Assembly (NCBI GenBank): GCA_947259295.1
Contig: CAMYMG010000079.1
Coordinates: 1-64,000 of the forward strand
DNA from: an uncultured Rhizobiaceae bacterium
Lineage (GTDB): Bacteria > Pseudomonadota > Alphaproteobacteria > Rhizobiales > Rhizobiaceae
DNA: 64,000 bases
Direction: 5' to 3'
This document shows positions 1 through 7,771 of this stretch, piece by piece. Within the stretch, counting starts at the first letter, position 1. Every line of letters begins with the position of its first letter. The notes beneath the pieces were generated by a model, which ran no database searches, was not told the origin of the DNA, and saw only the letters and a program-made list of their open reading frames with translations. The position numbers and the translations under genes were made by a program.

Positions 1-125
1 CGCAGCTCCCGCCCCATGCAAGCGGCGGCGGCCATGCCGCGCGGCGACAGCGGCCGGTCGACATCGGCAAGCGCCGCATCCTGCCAACTCGACTTTCCGT
101 GGCGCAGGAGAAGGAGCGTCCTCAT
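1..125 (-). CDS. SixA-type histidine phosphatase, N-terminal part only (runs off left edge)
   Basis: The minus strand reads from ATG at 125 into the window edge, giving 41 residues that begin MRTLLLLRHGKSSWQ. The RHG triad near residue 8, right after a hydrophobic first strand, is the catalytic motif of the histidine phosphatase (phosphoglycerate mutase-like) superfamily. RHGKSSW is typical of the SixA branch, which dephosphorylates phosphohistidine or small phosphoesters. It is too short for the standard ORF cut-off because the window truncates it. It lies 22 bp downstream of purN on the same strand and could be cotranscribed. The substrate cannot be told from this fragment. Confidence 0.8.
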   Translation of the reverse strand, partial: MRTLLLLRHGKSSWQDAALADVDRPLSPRGMAAAACMGREL

Positions 126-147
126 GCCGTCTCTCTTGGCATCCTGG

Positions 148-861
148 TCAGGGCGTCGACCGCGCCAGCGCCTCGAGGTCGATGTCCTCGCTCCACGACG
201 ACGGCGAGAACAGCCGGGCGAGCCCCGCCTTCTCGTCTTCGTGCAGCGCCGCGAACACGCTGCGGCCGTCGACCATGCCGACCTTGCCTTCGGCCACGAG
301 CTTCAGCGCCAGCGGGTAGAGATGATGCTCGGCCTTCAGCACGCGCGACGACAGCGTCTCTTCCGTATCTGTCACCAGCACCGGCACCGCCGCCTGCGCG
401 ATGATCGGCCCGTCGTCCATCTCTGCCGTCACGAAGTGGACGGTGCAGCCATGGACGCGCACGCCGGCATCGAGCGCCCGGCGATGCGTGTCCAGCCCCT
501 TGAACGCCGGCAGCAGGGCAGGGTGGATGTTAATCATCTGGCCGGTCCATTTCTCGACGAAACGGCCCGTCAGCATGCGCATGTAGCCGGCCAGGCAGAC
601 GATCTCGGCGTTGAGCGACTCCAGCGCTTCGTGGATGGCGCCGTCATGCGCCTCGCGGCTGGCATAGTCGCCGCGTGGCAATACGCGTGTCTCGACGCCC
701 CGGCTTTCCGCGAAGATCAGCCCCGGCGCATCGGGCGTGTCCGAGATCACCCCGACGATCTCCGCCGGAAACGAGGCATCGGCCGCAGCCTCGATCAGCC
801 GCGACATGTTCGTTCCGCGTCCCGAGATCAGGATCGCCGTTCGTTTCGGCTGCGCGCTCAT
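148..861 (-). CDS. purN: Phosphoribosylglycinamide formyltransferase (GART, PurN)
   Basis: This cytosolic enzyme transfers the formyl group of 10-formyl-tetrahydrofolate to GAR, the third step of purine synthesis. The 237-residue protein opens with the nucleotide-binding loop SGRGTN (13-18). It carries the catalytic trio: Asn111 and His113 in NIHPALLP, and Asp149 in MDDGPI. Its ATG overlaps the TGA of purM (ATGA, 858-861), so the two are translationally coupled in the order purM-purN. The length is slightly above the usual 200-215 residues because of a short C-terminal extension. Confidence 0.97.
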   Translation of the reverse strand: MSAQPKRTAILISGRGTNMSRLIEAAADASFPAEIVGVISDTPDAPGLIFAESRGVETRVLPRGDYASREAHDGAIHEALESLNAEIVCLAGYMRMLTGRFVEKWTGQMINIHPALLPAFKGLDTHRRALDAGVRVHGCTVHFVTAEMDDGPIIAQAAVPVLVTDTEETLSSRVLKAEHHLYPLALKLVAEGKVGMVDGRSVFAALHEDEKAGLARLFSPSSWSEDIDLEALARSTP

Positions 862-1922
862 AGCGAAATCGCACCACGGTAGATCACGCCGGTATCCCGG
901 CGCGGCACGATGCTGCCGATCGACGTCACCGTCTCGCCGGCTTCCTGCAAGACCGCCGCCACCTGCGCGGCCTGGCCCGACGCGACGACCAGCACCATGC
1001 CGATGCCGCAGTTGAAGGTGCGCATCATTTCGGTCGCTTCGACGCCGCCGGTCTTGGCGAGCCAGGAGAAGACGGCTGGAACCTCGATGGCATCGAGGTC
1101 GAGTTCGGCGGAAAAGTCCTTCGGCAGCACGCGCGGGATGTTTTCCGGGAAACCGCCGCCGGTGATGTGCGCCAGCGCCTTGATGCCATGCGTGCCGCGA
1201 ATGGCGCTGAGCACCGACTTGACGTAGATGCGCGTCGGCTCAAGCAACGCCTCGGCGAGCGGCAGGCCGTCGGCAAAGGACGCGGGATCCGACCAGCCGA
1301 GTCCCGATTGCTCAACGATCCGGCGCACCAGCGAAAATCCGTTGGAATGTAGGCCCGACGACGCAAGGCCGAGCAGGATGTCGCCCTCGACGATATCGTC
1401 GGTCGGCAGCATCTGGCCGCGCTCGGCCGCACCGACGGCGAAACCGGCGAGGTCGAAATCCTTGCCGTGATACATGCCGGGCATCTCGGCCGTCTCGCCG
1501 CCGATCAGCGCACATCCGGCCTGCCGGCAGCCTTTCGCTATTCCTCCGACGATCGACGCGCCCGCCTCGGGGTCGAGCTTGCCGGTGGCGAAATAGTCGA
1601 GGAAGAACAGCGGCTCGGCGCCCTGGACGACGATGTCGTTGACGCACATGGCGACGAGGTCGATGCCGATCGTGTCGAGCTTGCCCGCATCGATCGCGAT
1701 CTTGAGCTTGGTTCCGACGCCGTCATTGGCCGCCACCAGGACCGGATCGGTGAAGCCGGCGGCCTTCAGGTCGAACAGGCCGCCGAAGCCGCCGATCTCG
1801 CCGTCGGCGCCGGGCCGCCGCGTCGAGCGTACCAGCGGCTTGATCTTCTCGACCAGCAGATTGCCGGCGTCGATATCGACTCCCGCTTCGGCATAGGTGA
1901 GACCGTTGTTCGGCTTGCTCAT
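858..1922 (-). CDS. purM: Phosphoribosylformylglycinamidine cyclo-ligase (AIR synthase, PurM)
   Basis: PurM closes the imidazole ring of AIR from FGAM using ATP, step five of purine synthesis. The 354-residue protein starts [17 protein letters not shown], the family's usual N terminus. It contains the dimer and ATP-site segments [18 protein letters not shown] and [10 protein letters not shown]. The reading frame is open for 20 more codons upstream. I chose ATG 1922 because it has an AGGACC ribosome site just before it and matches the family start. It is the first gene of a purM-purN operon and diverges from the phosphatidyltransferase gene across about 190 bp. Confidence 0.97.
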   Translation of the reverse strand: MSKPNNGLTYAEAGVDIDAGNLLVEKIKPLVRSTRRPGADGEIGGFGGLFDLKAAGFTDPVLVAANDGVGTKLKIAIDAGKLDTIGIDLVAMCVNDIVVQGAEPLFFLDYFATGKLDPEAGASIVGGIAKGCRQAGCALIGGETAEMPGMYHGKDFDLAGFAVGAAERGQMLPTDDIVEGDILLGLASSGLHSNGFSLVRRIVEQSGLGWSDPASFADGLPLAEALLEPTRIYVKSVLSAIRGTHGIKALAHITGGGFPENIPRVLPKDFSAELDLDAIEVPAVFSWLAKTGGVEATEMMRTFNCGIGMVLVVASGQAAQVAAVLQEAGETVTSIGSIVPRRDTGVIYRGAISL

Positions 1923-2111
1923 GCTTGGTCCTGATCGCCTCGATTGCTGCGGCTCTTCGCATGGAACGGCCATGGGCTGCAAGAACCGGGGGCGCCCGTC
2001 GCGCGTCCGGGACCGTGAAAGCGGTGGACGGATGCGTCACGGCCAGTGGTATCTTGCCGCCGGCAAAGCATTCAGATTGTATCCCGGCACTCGCACAGGA
2101 GGACAAGGCCC

Positions 2112-2669
2112 GTGACCGTGGCCAACATGATCACAATCTTACGCTTCATCCTTGTCCCCGCGGTGGTTTACTGGATGCTCAACGGCCAATGGCAGATGGC
2201 CTTCGCCGGATTTCTGGTTGCCGGCATTTCGGACGGCGTCGACGGGTTCGTGGCGCGGCACTTCGACCAGCGGTCGGAACTCGGCGCCTATCTCGACCCG
2301 ATGGCGGACAAGCTGCTCCTGGTGAGCGTGTTCGTGGTGCTTGGCCTGGTGGGTGAAATGCCGCTCTGGCTGGTCGTCCTTGCCGTCAGCCGAGACGCGC
2401 TGATCGTCTGCGCCGTGCTCCTGTCGACGGTGATGCGCAATCCGGTCGAGATGAAGCCGCTCATGGTGTCGAAGGCCAACACCGCCGTGCAGATCATCCT
2501 GGCGTCCATCATACTGGCCGAACTGGCTTTCAGCATGGAGTTCGGCCCGGCGCGGCCCATCCTCATTGTCGTGTCCGGCCTCTTGACCGTGGCTTCCGCC
2601 GCAGCCTATCTCGTAGCCTGGCTGAGGCACATGGGCGACGATGGCGAAGGCAAAACCTCTGGCGGATGA
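2112..2669 (+). CDS. CDP-alcohol phosphatidyltransferase family protein (PgsA-like)
   Basis: This integral membrane enzyme transfers a phosphatidyl group from CDP-diacylglycerol to an alcohol in phospholipid synthesis. The signature DG-x2-AR-x8-G-x3-D-x3-D is complete in SDGVDGFVARHFDQ and the following GAYLDPMAD, and four to five hydrophobic helices surround it. I chose GTG 2112 (185 residues) because AGGAGG at 2097-2102 lies 9 bases before it; the longer frame from 2046 has a charged leader without a ribosome site. The acceptor alcohol (glycerophosphate, glycerol or other) cannot be read from sequence; PgsA-like is the best guess. It overlaps the next gene by 29 bp. Confidence 0.88.
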   Translation: MTVANMITILRFILVPAVVYWMLNGQWQMAFAGFLVAGISDGVDGFVARHFDQRSELGAYLDPMADKLLLVSVFVVLGLVGEMPLWLVVLAVSRDALIVCAVLLSTVMRNPVEMKPLMVSKANTAVQIILASIILAELAFSMEFGPARPILIVVSGLLTVASAAAYLVAWLRHMGDDGEGKTSGG

Positions 2670-3819
2670 ACAGGCGGCCGACGCCCAGGCCCATTCGATA
2701 TTCCGCCGCCAGATCCGCTTCTGGCTGATCACCGCCGCCCTGATCGTCCTGTTTCTCTACATCTTCAGCAGCATCCTCTTGCCGTTCGCCGCCGGCATGG
2801 TGCTGGCCTATTTTCTCGATCCGGTCGCCGACCGGCTTGAGCGTGTGGGTCTGTCGCGCACGGCCGCGACACTCCTCATTCTCATCGGGTTCGTCATCAT
2901 ATTGACGATCGGACTGGTCGTCCTCGTACCGGTGCTGGTGTCGCAACTCTCGGATTTCCTGGCGAAGCTGCCGGACTACCTGACCCGCCTGCAGACATTG
3001 ATCACGAATTTCGACCCGCAATGGCTGGAACAGCGTTTCGGCGTCGACGCCAACAGCCTGCGCGAGGGCCTGAACTCGCTGCTGACCACCGGCGTCGGCT
3101 TCTTCACGACGATATTCCAGTCGATCTGGAGTTCGGGCGTGGCGCTTTTCAGCATCGCCGGGCTGTTCATCGTTACCCCGGTGGTGGCGTTCTACATGCT
3201 GCTGGACTGGGATCGCATGGTCGCCGCAATCGACAGCTGGGTGCCCCGCGACTATGTCGAGACGGTCCGCACGCTTGCCACCGACATCAACGCCGCCACG
3301 GCAGGCTTCGTCCGCGGGCAGGGGACGCTCTGCCTCGTGCTTGGCCTGATGTACGCCTTCGGCCTGACCATCACCGGCCTCAACTTCGGCATCCTGATCG
3401 GGCTGTTTGCCGGGCTGATCAGCTTCATCCCCTATGTCGGGTCGATGGTCGGTCTCGTGCTCTCGGTCGGCGTGGCCTTCGTGCAGTTCTGGCCGGACTG
3501 GACCATGGTTGCCGCCGTCGCCGGCGTCTTCTTCGTCGGGCAGTTCATCGAAGGCAACATCCTGCAGCCAAGGCTGGTCGGCAAGAGCGTCGGCCTGCAC
3601 CCTGTATGGCTGATGTTTGCCCTGTTCGCCTTCGGCGCGCTGTTCGGCTTCGTCGGCCTGCTGATTGCCGTCCCAGCGGCGGCAGCCGTCGCGGTGCTGG
3701 TCCGCTTTGCCATTGCCCGCTACCTGGAATCGCCGATGTACAAGGGCGCCGGCGAGGAGATAGAACCGGCCGCGACCAAGCCTGCCCCAAGACGCGCCCG
3801 CACGCCTCGCAAACTCTAG
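2641..3819 (+). CDS. AI-2E family transporter (PerM/TqsA-like permease)
   Basis: This 392-residue polytopic inner-membrane protein belongs to the AI-2E transporter family (PF01594). It has an N-terminal pair of helices (about residues 28-75), a third near 80-105, a soluble stretch with amphipathic segments (about 110-170), and a C-terminal helix bundle. The family's typical C-terminal segment QFIEGNILQPRLVGKSVGLH is present, followed by a basic Ala/Pro/Arg tail. Members export small molecules or sodium; autoinducer-2 transport should not be assumed. The start overlaps the upstream phosphatidyltransferase, and hdaA follows 8 bp later, so these three genes look like one transcript. Confidence 0.9.
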   Translation: MAKAKPLADEQAADAQAHSIFRRQIRFWLITAALIVLFLYIFSSILLPFAAGMVLAYFLDPVADRLERVGLSRTAATLLILIGFVIILTIGLVVLVPVLVSQLSDFLAKLPDYLTRLQTLITNFDPQWLEQRFGVDANSLREGLNSLLTTGVGFFTTIFQSIWSSGVALFSIAGLFIVTPVVAFYMLLDWDRMVAAIDSWVPRDYVETVRTLATDINAATAGFVRGQGTLCLVLGLMYAFGLTITGLNFGILIGLFAGLISFIPYVGSMVGLVLSVGVAFVQFWPDWTMVAAVAGVFFVGQFIEGNILQPRLVGKSVGLHPVWLMFALFAFGALFGFVGLLIAVPAAAAVAVLVRFAIARYLESPMYKGAGEEIEPAATKPAPRRARTPRKL

Positions 3820-3827
3820 GGTTGCGC

Positions 3828-4526
3828 ATGAGCGAAGTCGACAAGCCCAGGCAGCTGCCTCTCGATCTCGGTCATTCGACTGGGCATTCGCGCGACGAAC
3901 TCGTCGTGTCGGATGCCAACCGGCAGGCCGTTGCGCTGATCGACCGCTGGCCGGACTGGCCGGCGGCGGTCGTCGTGCTGGCGGGGCCCGCCGGCTCGGG
4001 CAAGTCGCATATCGCCTCGATCTGGGCTGATGCGGCCAATGCCGTTTCGCTCGACGCCGCCTCGATCGAGGCCTGGGTGGAAGACACGCCGCTGTCGCAT
4101 CCGGTGCTGATCGACAATGCGGACCGGGATCTCGACGAGCACGGCCTCTTCCACCTCATCAATGCGGTGCGCGGCGCCGAAACGCAGCTGCTTCTGACAT
4201 CGCGGCGCTTTCCGACCGCCTGGGGTGTGGCACGTCCCGATCTCGTCTCGCGCCTCAAGGCGGCCGCCACGGTAGAAATCCTTGAGCCCGACGACCATCT
4301 GCTTGCCGCGGTGATCACCAAGCTGTTTGCCGACCGGCAAATCGAGGTCGAGGCGCATGTCGTGCAATTCCTGGTCCGGCGCATCGAGCGTTCGCTGTCG
4401 ACCGCCATCGACGTCGTCGACAGGCTGGACCGCGCAGCGCTCGAACAGAAGACCCGCATTACCCGTGCACTGGCCGCCGAGACGGTGAATGCCATGGACC
4501 AGGGTCAGGTCGAATTCGACCTTTAG
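3828..4526 (+). CDS. hdaA: HdaA: DnaA-related ATPase for regulatory inactivation of DnaA
   Basis: HdaA binds the beta sliding clamp and stimulates ATP hydrolysis by DnaA, preventing over-initiation of replication. The 232-residue protein has a short N-terminal clamp-binding motif, QLPLDL (9-14), a Walker A loop GPAGSGKSH (53-61), and DnaA-like AAA+ segments including LIDNADRD and the TSRRFP sensor region. It lacks the DNA-binding domain IV of true DnaA, as expected. ATG 3828 was chosen because it places the clamp motif at the N terminus; the frame is open much further upstream but only as a shadow of the permease gene. The Hda-type assignment is firm. Confidence 0.9.
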   Translation: MSEVDKPRQLPLDLGHSTGHSRDELVVSDANRQAVALIDRWPDWPAAVVVLAGPAGSGKSHIASIWADAANAVSLDAASIEAWVEDTPLSHPVLIDNADRDLDEHGLFHLINAVRGAETQLLLTSRRFPTAWGVARPDLVSRLKAAATVEILEPDDHLLAAVITKLFADRQIEVEAHVVQFLVRRIERSLSTAIDVVDRLDRAALEQKTRITRALAAETVNAMDQGQVEFDL

Positions 4527-4650
4527 GCCCGTGCCTGGCCTGCGGCGTTGTTTCGCCGGAAGGATCGCCCGGTGTTTCCCGTGCGGCAGTCGATTCAGGG
4601 TTGCGCTCGAACCGCGAAATCTCTAGGCACTGCAGCGCCGGAAACGGTCA

Positions 4651-4727
<77 letters not shown>

Positions 4728-4836
4728 CTCACCCTTGCATCGCCGGAAGCATGGCAGAAGCCCACAAAGTGGGTTGACGAGGCAAACAGGTTAGGGGAAG
4801 GCTGCACCTCGAAATTGCAGTCAGGAAGAAGCAGGC

Positions 4837-5142
4837 ATGTCAGCACGCATTTTCAGCCCGGCCAAGACCGCAATGCAGTCCGGCAAGGCCAAGACCGGGC
4901 TCTGGGTCCTCGAATTCGACCCCGAATTGCCGCGCAAGATCGATCCACTGATGGGCTACACGACGTCCGGCGACATGAAGAGCCAGATTCGCCTGGCCTT
5001 CGAGACGAAGGAAGAAGCGGTAGCGTACGCCGAGAAGAACGGACTGGCTTACCGGGTGCAGGAGCCCAAGGAAGCCAAGCGCCGGCAGATTTCTTACGCG
5101 GAGAACTTCCGTTATGATCGCAAAATTCCGTGGACACACTGA
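4837..5142 (+). CDS. ETC complex I subunit, NDUFS4-like accessory protein
   Basis: The 101-residue protein matches the 'ETC complex I subunit conserved region' family (PF04800). This is the bacterial counterpart of mitochondrial NDUFS4 (18 kDa/AQDQ), which stabilises the NADH-oxidising arm of complex I. Visible family features are GLWVLEF near residue 20, GYTTSGDM, a segment rich in Glu/Ala (TKEEAVAYAEKNG), and the basic C terminus KRRQISYAENFRYDR. A purine-rich ribosome site (AGGAAGAAG) precedes ATG 4837. The gene is monocistronic between two tRNA genes. A second complex I accessory candidate lies at 15701-15946. Confidence 0.9.
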   Translation: MSARIFSPAKTAMQSGKAKTGLWVLEFDPELPRKIDPLMGYTTSGDMKSQIRLAFETKEEAVAYAEKNGLAYRVQEPKEAKRRQISYAENFRYDRKIPWTH

Positions 5143-5186
5143 ACGGCCCCCAAGCAGCAAAGGTCGGTGTCCGGACACCGCCATGC

Positions 5187-5263
5187 GGTCCCGTAGCTCA
5201 GCAGGATAGAGCACCGGCCTTCTAAGCCGATGGTCGCAGGTTCGAATCCTGCCGGGATCGCCA
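5187..5263 (+). tRNA. tRNA-Arg (anticodon TCT), integration site of a mini-island
   Basis: A 77-base cloverleaf: acceptor GGTCCCG with CGGGATC (one G-T wobble), D arm GCTC/GAGC, anticodon loop CTTCTAA giving TCT, T arm GCAGG-TTCGAAT-CCTGC, and encoded CCA at 5261-5263. Its last 20 bases plus three more are repeated directly at 7308-7330, so this gene is the attachment site of the element that follows. The element left the tRNA intact. Confidence 0.96.
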
Positions 5264-5266
5264 GAT
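5244..5266 (+). repeat. attL-like direct repeat (3' end of tRNA-Arg)
   Basis: Twenty-three bases, from the T-loop G of tRNA-Arg through its CCA and three bases beyond, recur identically and in the same orientation at 7308-7330. This is the usual product of tyrosine-recombinase integration into a tRNA 3' end. The repeat ends where the flanks diverge (CACT here against TTAA at the other copy). Confidence 0.9.
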
Positions 5267-5298
5267 CACTTTAGGCATTGATCTTATTGACTTTTCGC

Positions 5299-5925
5299 TC
5301 ACCCCGCACCGGGTGAAAGGTGTGGGAATAGAAGGTTCGCGGCCTGTTCCGCCATGCGGGGGCGGTTCATCTTGCGCGTGTAGACTTCGGCCATGCGCGG
5401 AATCTTCCAGCCGTACATCGCCGCGAACTGGTTAGTGAGGCGCCGTTCTCGGGCGGCAAAGGTCGCGCCGGCCCTGCGGAGCCCATAGGCTCGGCCAGGC
5501 ACGCCGGCGGCCTTGCACTATTCGGCGAACCATGTGCCGAAGGATTCCTTTGCCCATGGCCGGCCGTGCCCCGTGACCAGAAGTACTAGGTCGCCGGTTT
5601 TGGTCCCATGGATCGATGTGGCAAGCGGTGCAGCACCGGCAGCACGATCTCGACGCAATTCTTGGTCGTGCGGTAGCGAATCACGCCATCCTTGATGTGC
5701 TGGCGGCGGAGCAGCACGGCATCGGGCCCGGCGCCGGCCGGTGAACAAGAGGATATAGATAGCCAGCCGCGGCCTGGTGCCGGTCGAATGAGGCGCCATA
5801 AAGCGCTCTACCTCGTCGATCGTCCAGACGTGGTGGCCGTCCGTTGCCGTTGCCGAGCGATCGACAGTGGCGGCCGGGTTCTGCTCGAGATAGCCGGGGT
5901 CGGCGGCGAAACCGAACAGCTCACT
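5299..5925 (-). pseudogene. Tyrosine-type phage integrase, decayed
   Basis: Reading right to left, the minus strand encodes integrase-like protein in three pieces. The first holds the core-domain start (DGHHVWTIDEVERFM, about 5800-5850) through RLAIYILLFTG. The second, in another frame (about 5625-5730), reads RRQHIKDGVIRYRTTKN. The third, back in the first frame, reads GTKTGDLVLLVTGHGRPW. An in-frame TAG at 5518-5520 (FAE-stop-CKAAG) interrupts it before the C-terminal catalytic block YGLRRAGAT and the nucleophile region AEVYTRK. Two frameshifts plus one nonsense codon are therefore visible. The HxxR position reads Tyr instead of His. The N-terminal arm-binding domain is missing. It ends 35 bp from the tRNA. 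Confidence 0.85.
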
Positions 5926-5962
5926 CCAGGCAGAGGCCGCCTCGGTCGACTACCGGCAGGTC

Positions 5963-6205
5963 GTGGGCGACGAACTCGGCAAGATCTTCATGCGGACTAC
6001 GCATGTGGAATCGGACCTCGCCTCGGTCAATCAGCGGGTCGATGCCAATGGCGCGGTGACCGCCGATGTCTTGGCGATGCGCGAGCGGACAATTGGCGTA
6101 GGCACGGTCGGGCACTGGCTGGGCAAGATCGGCATCGGCGTGGTCGCTTTCGCCGGCTGGTTGATCGGCATCTACACCTATCTCACCGAGAAGCCGCCGC
6201 CTTGT
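5963..6205 (+). pseudogene. Remnant of a small one-helix membrane protein, phage-like
   Basis: From about GTG 5963 the plus strand reads a hydrophilic, possibly coiled segment (GDELGKIFMRTTHVESDL, ASVNQRVDAN), then one strong hydrophobic helix (IGVVAFAGWLIGIYTYL) and a short polar tail ending near EKPPP. This is the architecture of many small phage or plasmid membrane proteins, but I do not recognise the family. The frame stays open to 6565, where it runs antisense through the outer-membrane gene, so the natural stop seems lost. Coding sense extends upstream of 5963 into the integrase remnant, which suggests a deletion fusion. Function is unknown. Confidence 0.4.
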
Positions 6206-6325
6206 AAGCAGTTCCGGAGTTCTTGCTACGGCGATCTTCACAAGGGTGGTGCATGGCTGGGCCGGCAAGCGACACTTTGCGCTGCCGGCCCGGACCGTGG
6301 TCCGTTAAGTCGGTGGACAGTCGTC

Positions 6326-7009
6326 CTAGAACTTGTACGCAATACCTATGCGGAGATCGTGGATATCCGTATCGACGCTATAGTCTTCATCTTCTGGCTG
6401 GGTCGTGAAGTTCTCGTCGTCGAAGCTGGTATAGCGGTATTCACCGCGCACGATCCAATTGTCGGTAAAGGCGTACTCGACGCCTGCACCGAGCGTCCAG
6501 CCAACCTGATTGATGCTGTCGTCTTCCGAATAGAAGGCTCCGCCGTCATATTCGGTGAAGTCTGAACTGCCGAAGGCGACGCCGCCCGTAACGTAGGGAA
6601 GGAAGCGATCCATCGCGTAACCCAACCGCAGTCTGGCTGACCCCGTCCAGTCGACACTGGTGGACGCGCTATAAGGATCACTGTCCGCAGTTGCGCCTGA
6701 ACCGTTGATGTCGCCCCAAGCGATATCTGCTTCGGCGCCTAGAACGACCTGATTGGCGAACTGGTAATTGTACCCGATGTAAACACCGCCAAGCCAACCG
6801 TCGAGGTCGTGGCTATAGTTGTAATCGGAGTCGTCGTAAGTGTAGTCTGCCTTGCCCCCGACGGCGTAGCCCGCCTGAGCGCCAATATACATTCCTGACC
6901 AGTTGTAAGCGCCCTCGACGACGACGACTTCTTCGACTATTGCATCAGCAGCTGCCACGGTTCCGGCGGAACCAAGTAGCAGGGCGATGGCGATCAGATG
7001 GGTTTTCAT
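6326..7009 (-). CDS. Outer-membrane beta-barrel protein, Omp25/Omp31-like
   Basis: The 227-residue protein begins with a Sec signal peptide (cleavage after about Ala20-Ala21: SAGTVAAAD). It continues as an eight-stranded barrel like Omp25/Omp31/RopB of rhizobia and Brucella: WSGMYIGAQAGYAVGG, GVYIGYNYQFANQVVLGAE, SARLRLGYAMDRFLPYVTGG, GWTLGAGVEYAFTDNWIVRG, and a C-terminal strand ending in Tyr-Lys-Phe. The terminal Phe is the BAM recognition signal. Loops are unusually Asp/Tyr-rich (YDDSDYNYSHD). Family members are abundant surface structural proteins. It is the only intact gene of the tRNA-Arg island, and a perfect palindrome lies 72 bp upstream of its start. Confidence 0.88.
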   Translation of the reverse strand: MKTHLIAIALLLGSAGTVAAADAIVEEVVVVEGAYNWSGMYIGAQAGYAVGGKADYTYDDSDYNYSHDLDGWLGGVYIGYNYQFANQVVLGAEADIAWGDINGSGATADSDPYSASTSVDWTGSARLRLGYAMDRFLPYVTGGVAFGSSDFTEYDGGAFYSEDDSINQVGWTLGAGVEYAFTDNWIVRGEYRYTSFDDENFTTQPEDEDYSVDTDIHDLRIGIAYKF

Positions 7010-7080
7010 GGTTGCTCTTAAGCCCCTAACTCGGCACGTTAATCCCTCACATGTTGTGTAGCATGGGAACCGGGCGCACG

Positions 7081-7102
7081 GCTGTTACCCGGCGGTAACA
7101 GC
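7081..7102. promoter_or_regulatory. Perfect palindrome upstream of the island outer-membrane gene
   Basis: GCTGTTACC and GGTAACAGC form a 9-bp perfect inverted repeat separated by CGGC. It is 72-93 bases before the minus-strand start of the outer-membrane gene, in its likely promoter region. It could be a dimeric regulator's operator or a hairpin in a long leader. No T-tract follows on either strand, so it is not a terminator. Confidence 0.5.
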
Positions 7103-7307
7103 TTCCGCCTATTTTTCAGATTGTCACAACTCAATCCTTGCGGATTTCACAGCGACGCAACGCTTGACCTTCCCGAGCCGCAGTTGCATACCACCCGCCA
7201 AACGGTGCGGGGTGCGCTTGAAATACCGCAGTGATATCAAAGGGGCTTGTCAGCCGCAGGCGCGGGGACGGAATGCCTGAGTTTTGCGGACTAACGCCGA
7301 TCGTTGG

Positions 7308-7330
7308 GAATCCTGCCGGGATCGCCAGAT
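7308..7330 (+). repeat. attR-like direct repeat
   Basis: Exact second copy of the 23 bases at 5244-5266, without the rest of the tRNA. It marks the right end of the island. Rejoining the two copies would place TTAACGATTTGACAGG directly after the tRNA, which is presumably the ancestral flank. Confidence 0.9.
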
Positions 7331-7517
7331 TTAACGATTTGACAGGAAAATCCTTTGTGCAGTGCGAAAAGCACCTATATAGAGCCGTCGCTCGGTCGAG
7401 GCACAACAGGCAGCGCCCCCAAACGAATGCGGGGCATATCGACCGCTACCCAGGATCATTTTCTAGGATGAACACGTTGATGGCAACGACTACGCACGCC
7501 AGTGGCAAGAGGCAACG

Positions 7518-7757
7518 ATGAGCGAAAAGGCGATCGAGTTCTTGCAGGAATGGATTACCGAGAAGGTTCAGGTCCGGCCTGCGCCGGCCGGAATCGAACG
7601 GGAAGCCGAGATTCTGGCGAAGCAATGTGCTGCCCAGGCGGCAGAAGCCGGCGTTGCGATCGAGGACATCGAGGAAGAGGTCGGCGACCTCGAGGAACTC
7701 ATGACCACGAAGCTCGAGGATGCGGTGGAAGCCGAGGAAAAGAGCAAGGGCGGCTGA
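7518..7757 (+). CDS. DUF768-type small acidic protein
   Basis: A 79-residue, strongly acidic, soluble protein: MSEKAIEFLQEWITEKV, then helices rich in Glu/Ala, including GVAIEDIEEEVGDLEELM. The N-terminal 'FL..WI..' helix and the IE[D/E]IEEE segment match DUF768, a family of uncharacterised proteins found mainly in Mesorhizobium and often multicopy there. AGAGG lies 6 bases before ATG. It lies 187 bp outside attR. Function is unknown; the assignment to DUF768 is from memory of the family. Confidence 0.65.
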   Translation: MSEKAIEFLQEWITEKVQVRPAPAGIEREAEILAKQCAAQAAEAGVAIEDIEEEVGDLEELMTTKLEDAVEAEEKSKGG

Positions 7758-7771
7758 CCAGCCGCCCGGTC

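Larger units (their letters stand above)
5244..7330. mobile_element. Remnant tRNA-Arg integrative element, about 2.06 kb
   Basis: The segment between the two 23-bp repeats contains three things: a broken tyrosine integrase reading toward the tRNA, a small membrane-protein remnant, and an intact outer-membrane beta-barrel gene. Integrase next to attL, pointing at the tRNA, is the standard layout of tRNA-targeted islands and prophages. With the integrase dead and no excisionase, replication or transfer genes visible, it should be immobile now. Most of the original cargo was probably deleted. Confidence 0.85.
7010..7517. other. Gene-free stretch holding island end (attR) and a palindrome
   Basis: Across these 508 bases I see no credible gene. 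The stretch holds the upstream region of the outer-membrane gene, a 9-bp inverted repeat (7081-7102), the attR repeat (7308-7330), and the upstream region of the DUF768 gene. Open frames here (for example 7131-7406 minus) run across the attR junction and have no family features. Confidence 0.6.

Noticed and set aside
7339..7381. TTGACA followed by TATATA near the attR end
   Set aside because: The spacing is 31 bases, far from the 16-18 needed for a promoter.
7131..7406. 91-codon minus frame across attR
   Set aside because: It spans the island junction and is Cys/Arg/Pro-rich without any motif, so it is unlikely to be a gene.
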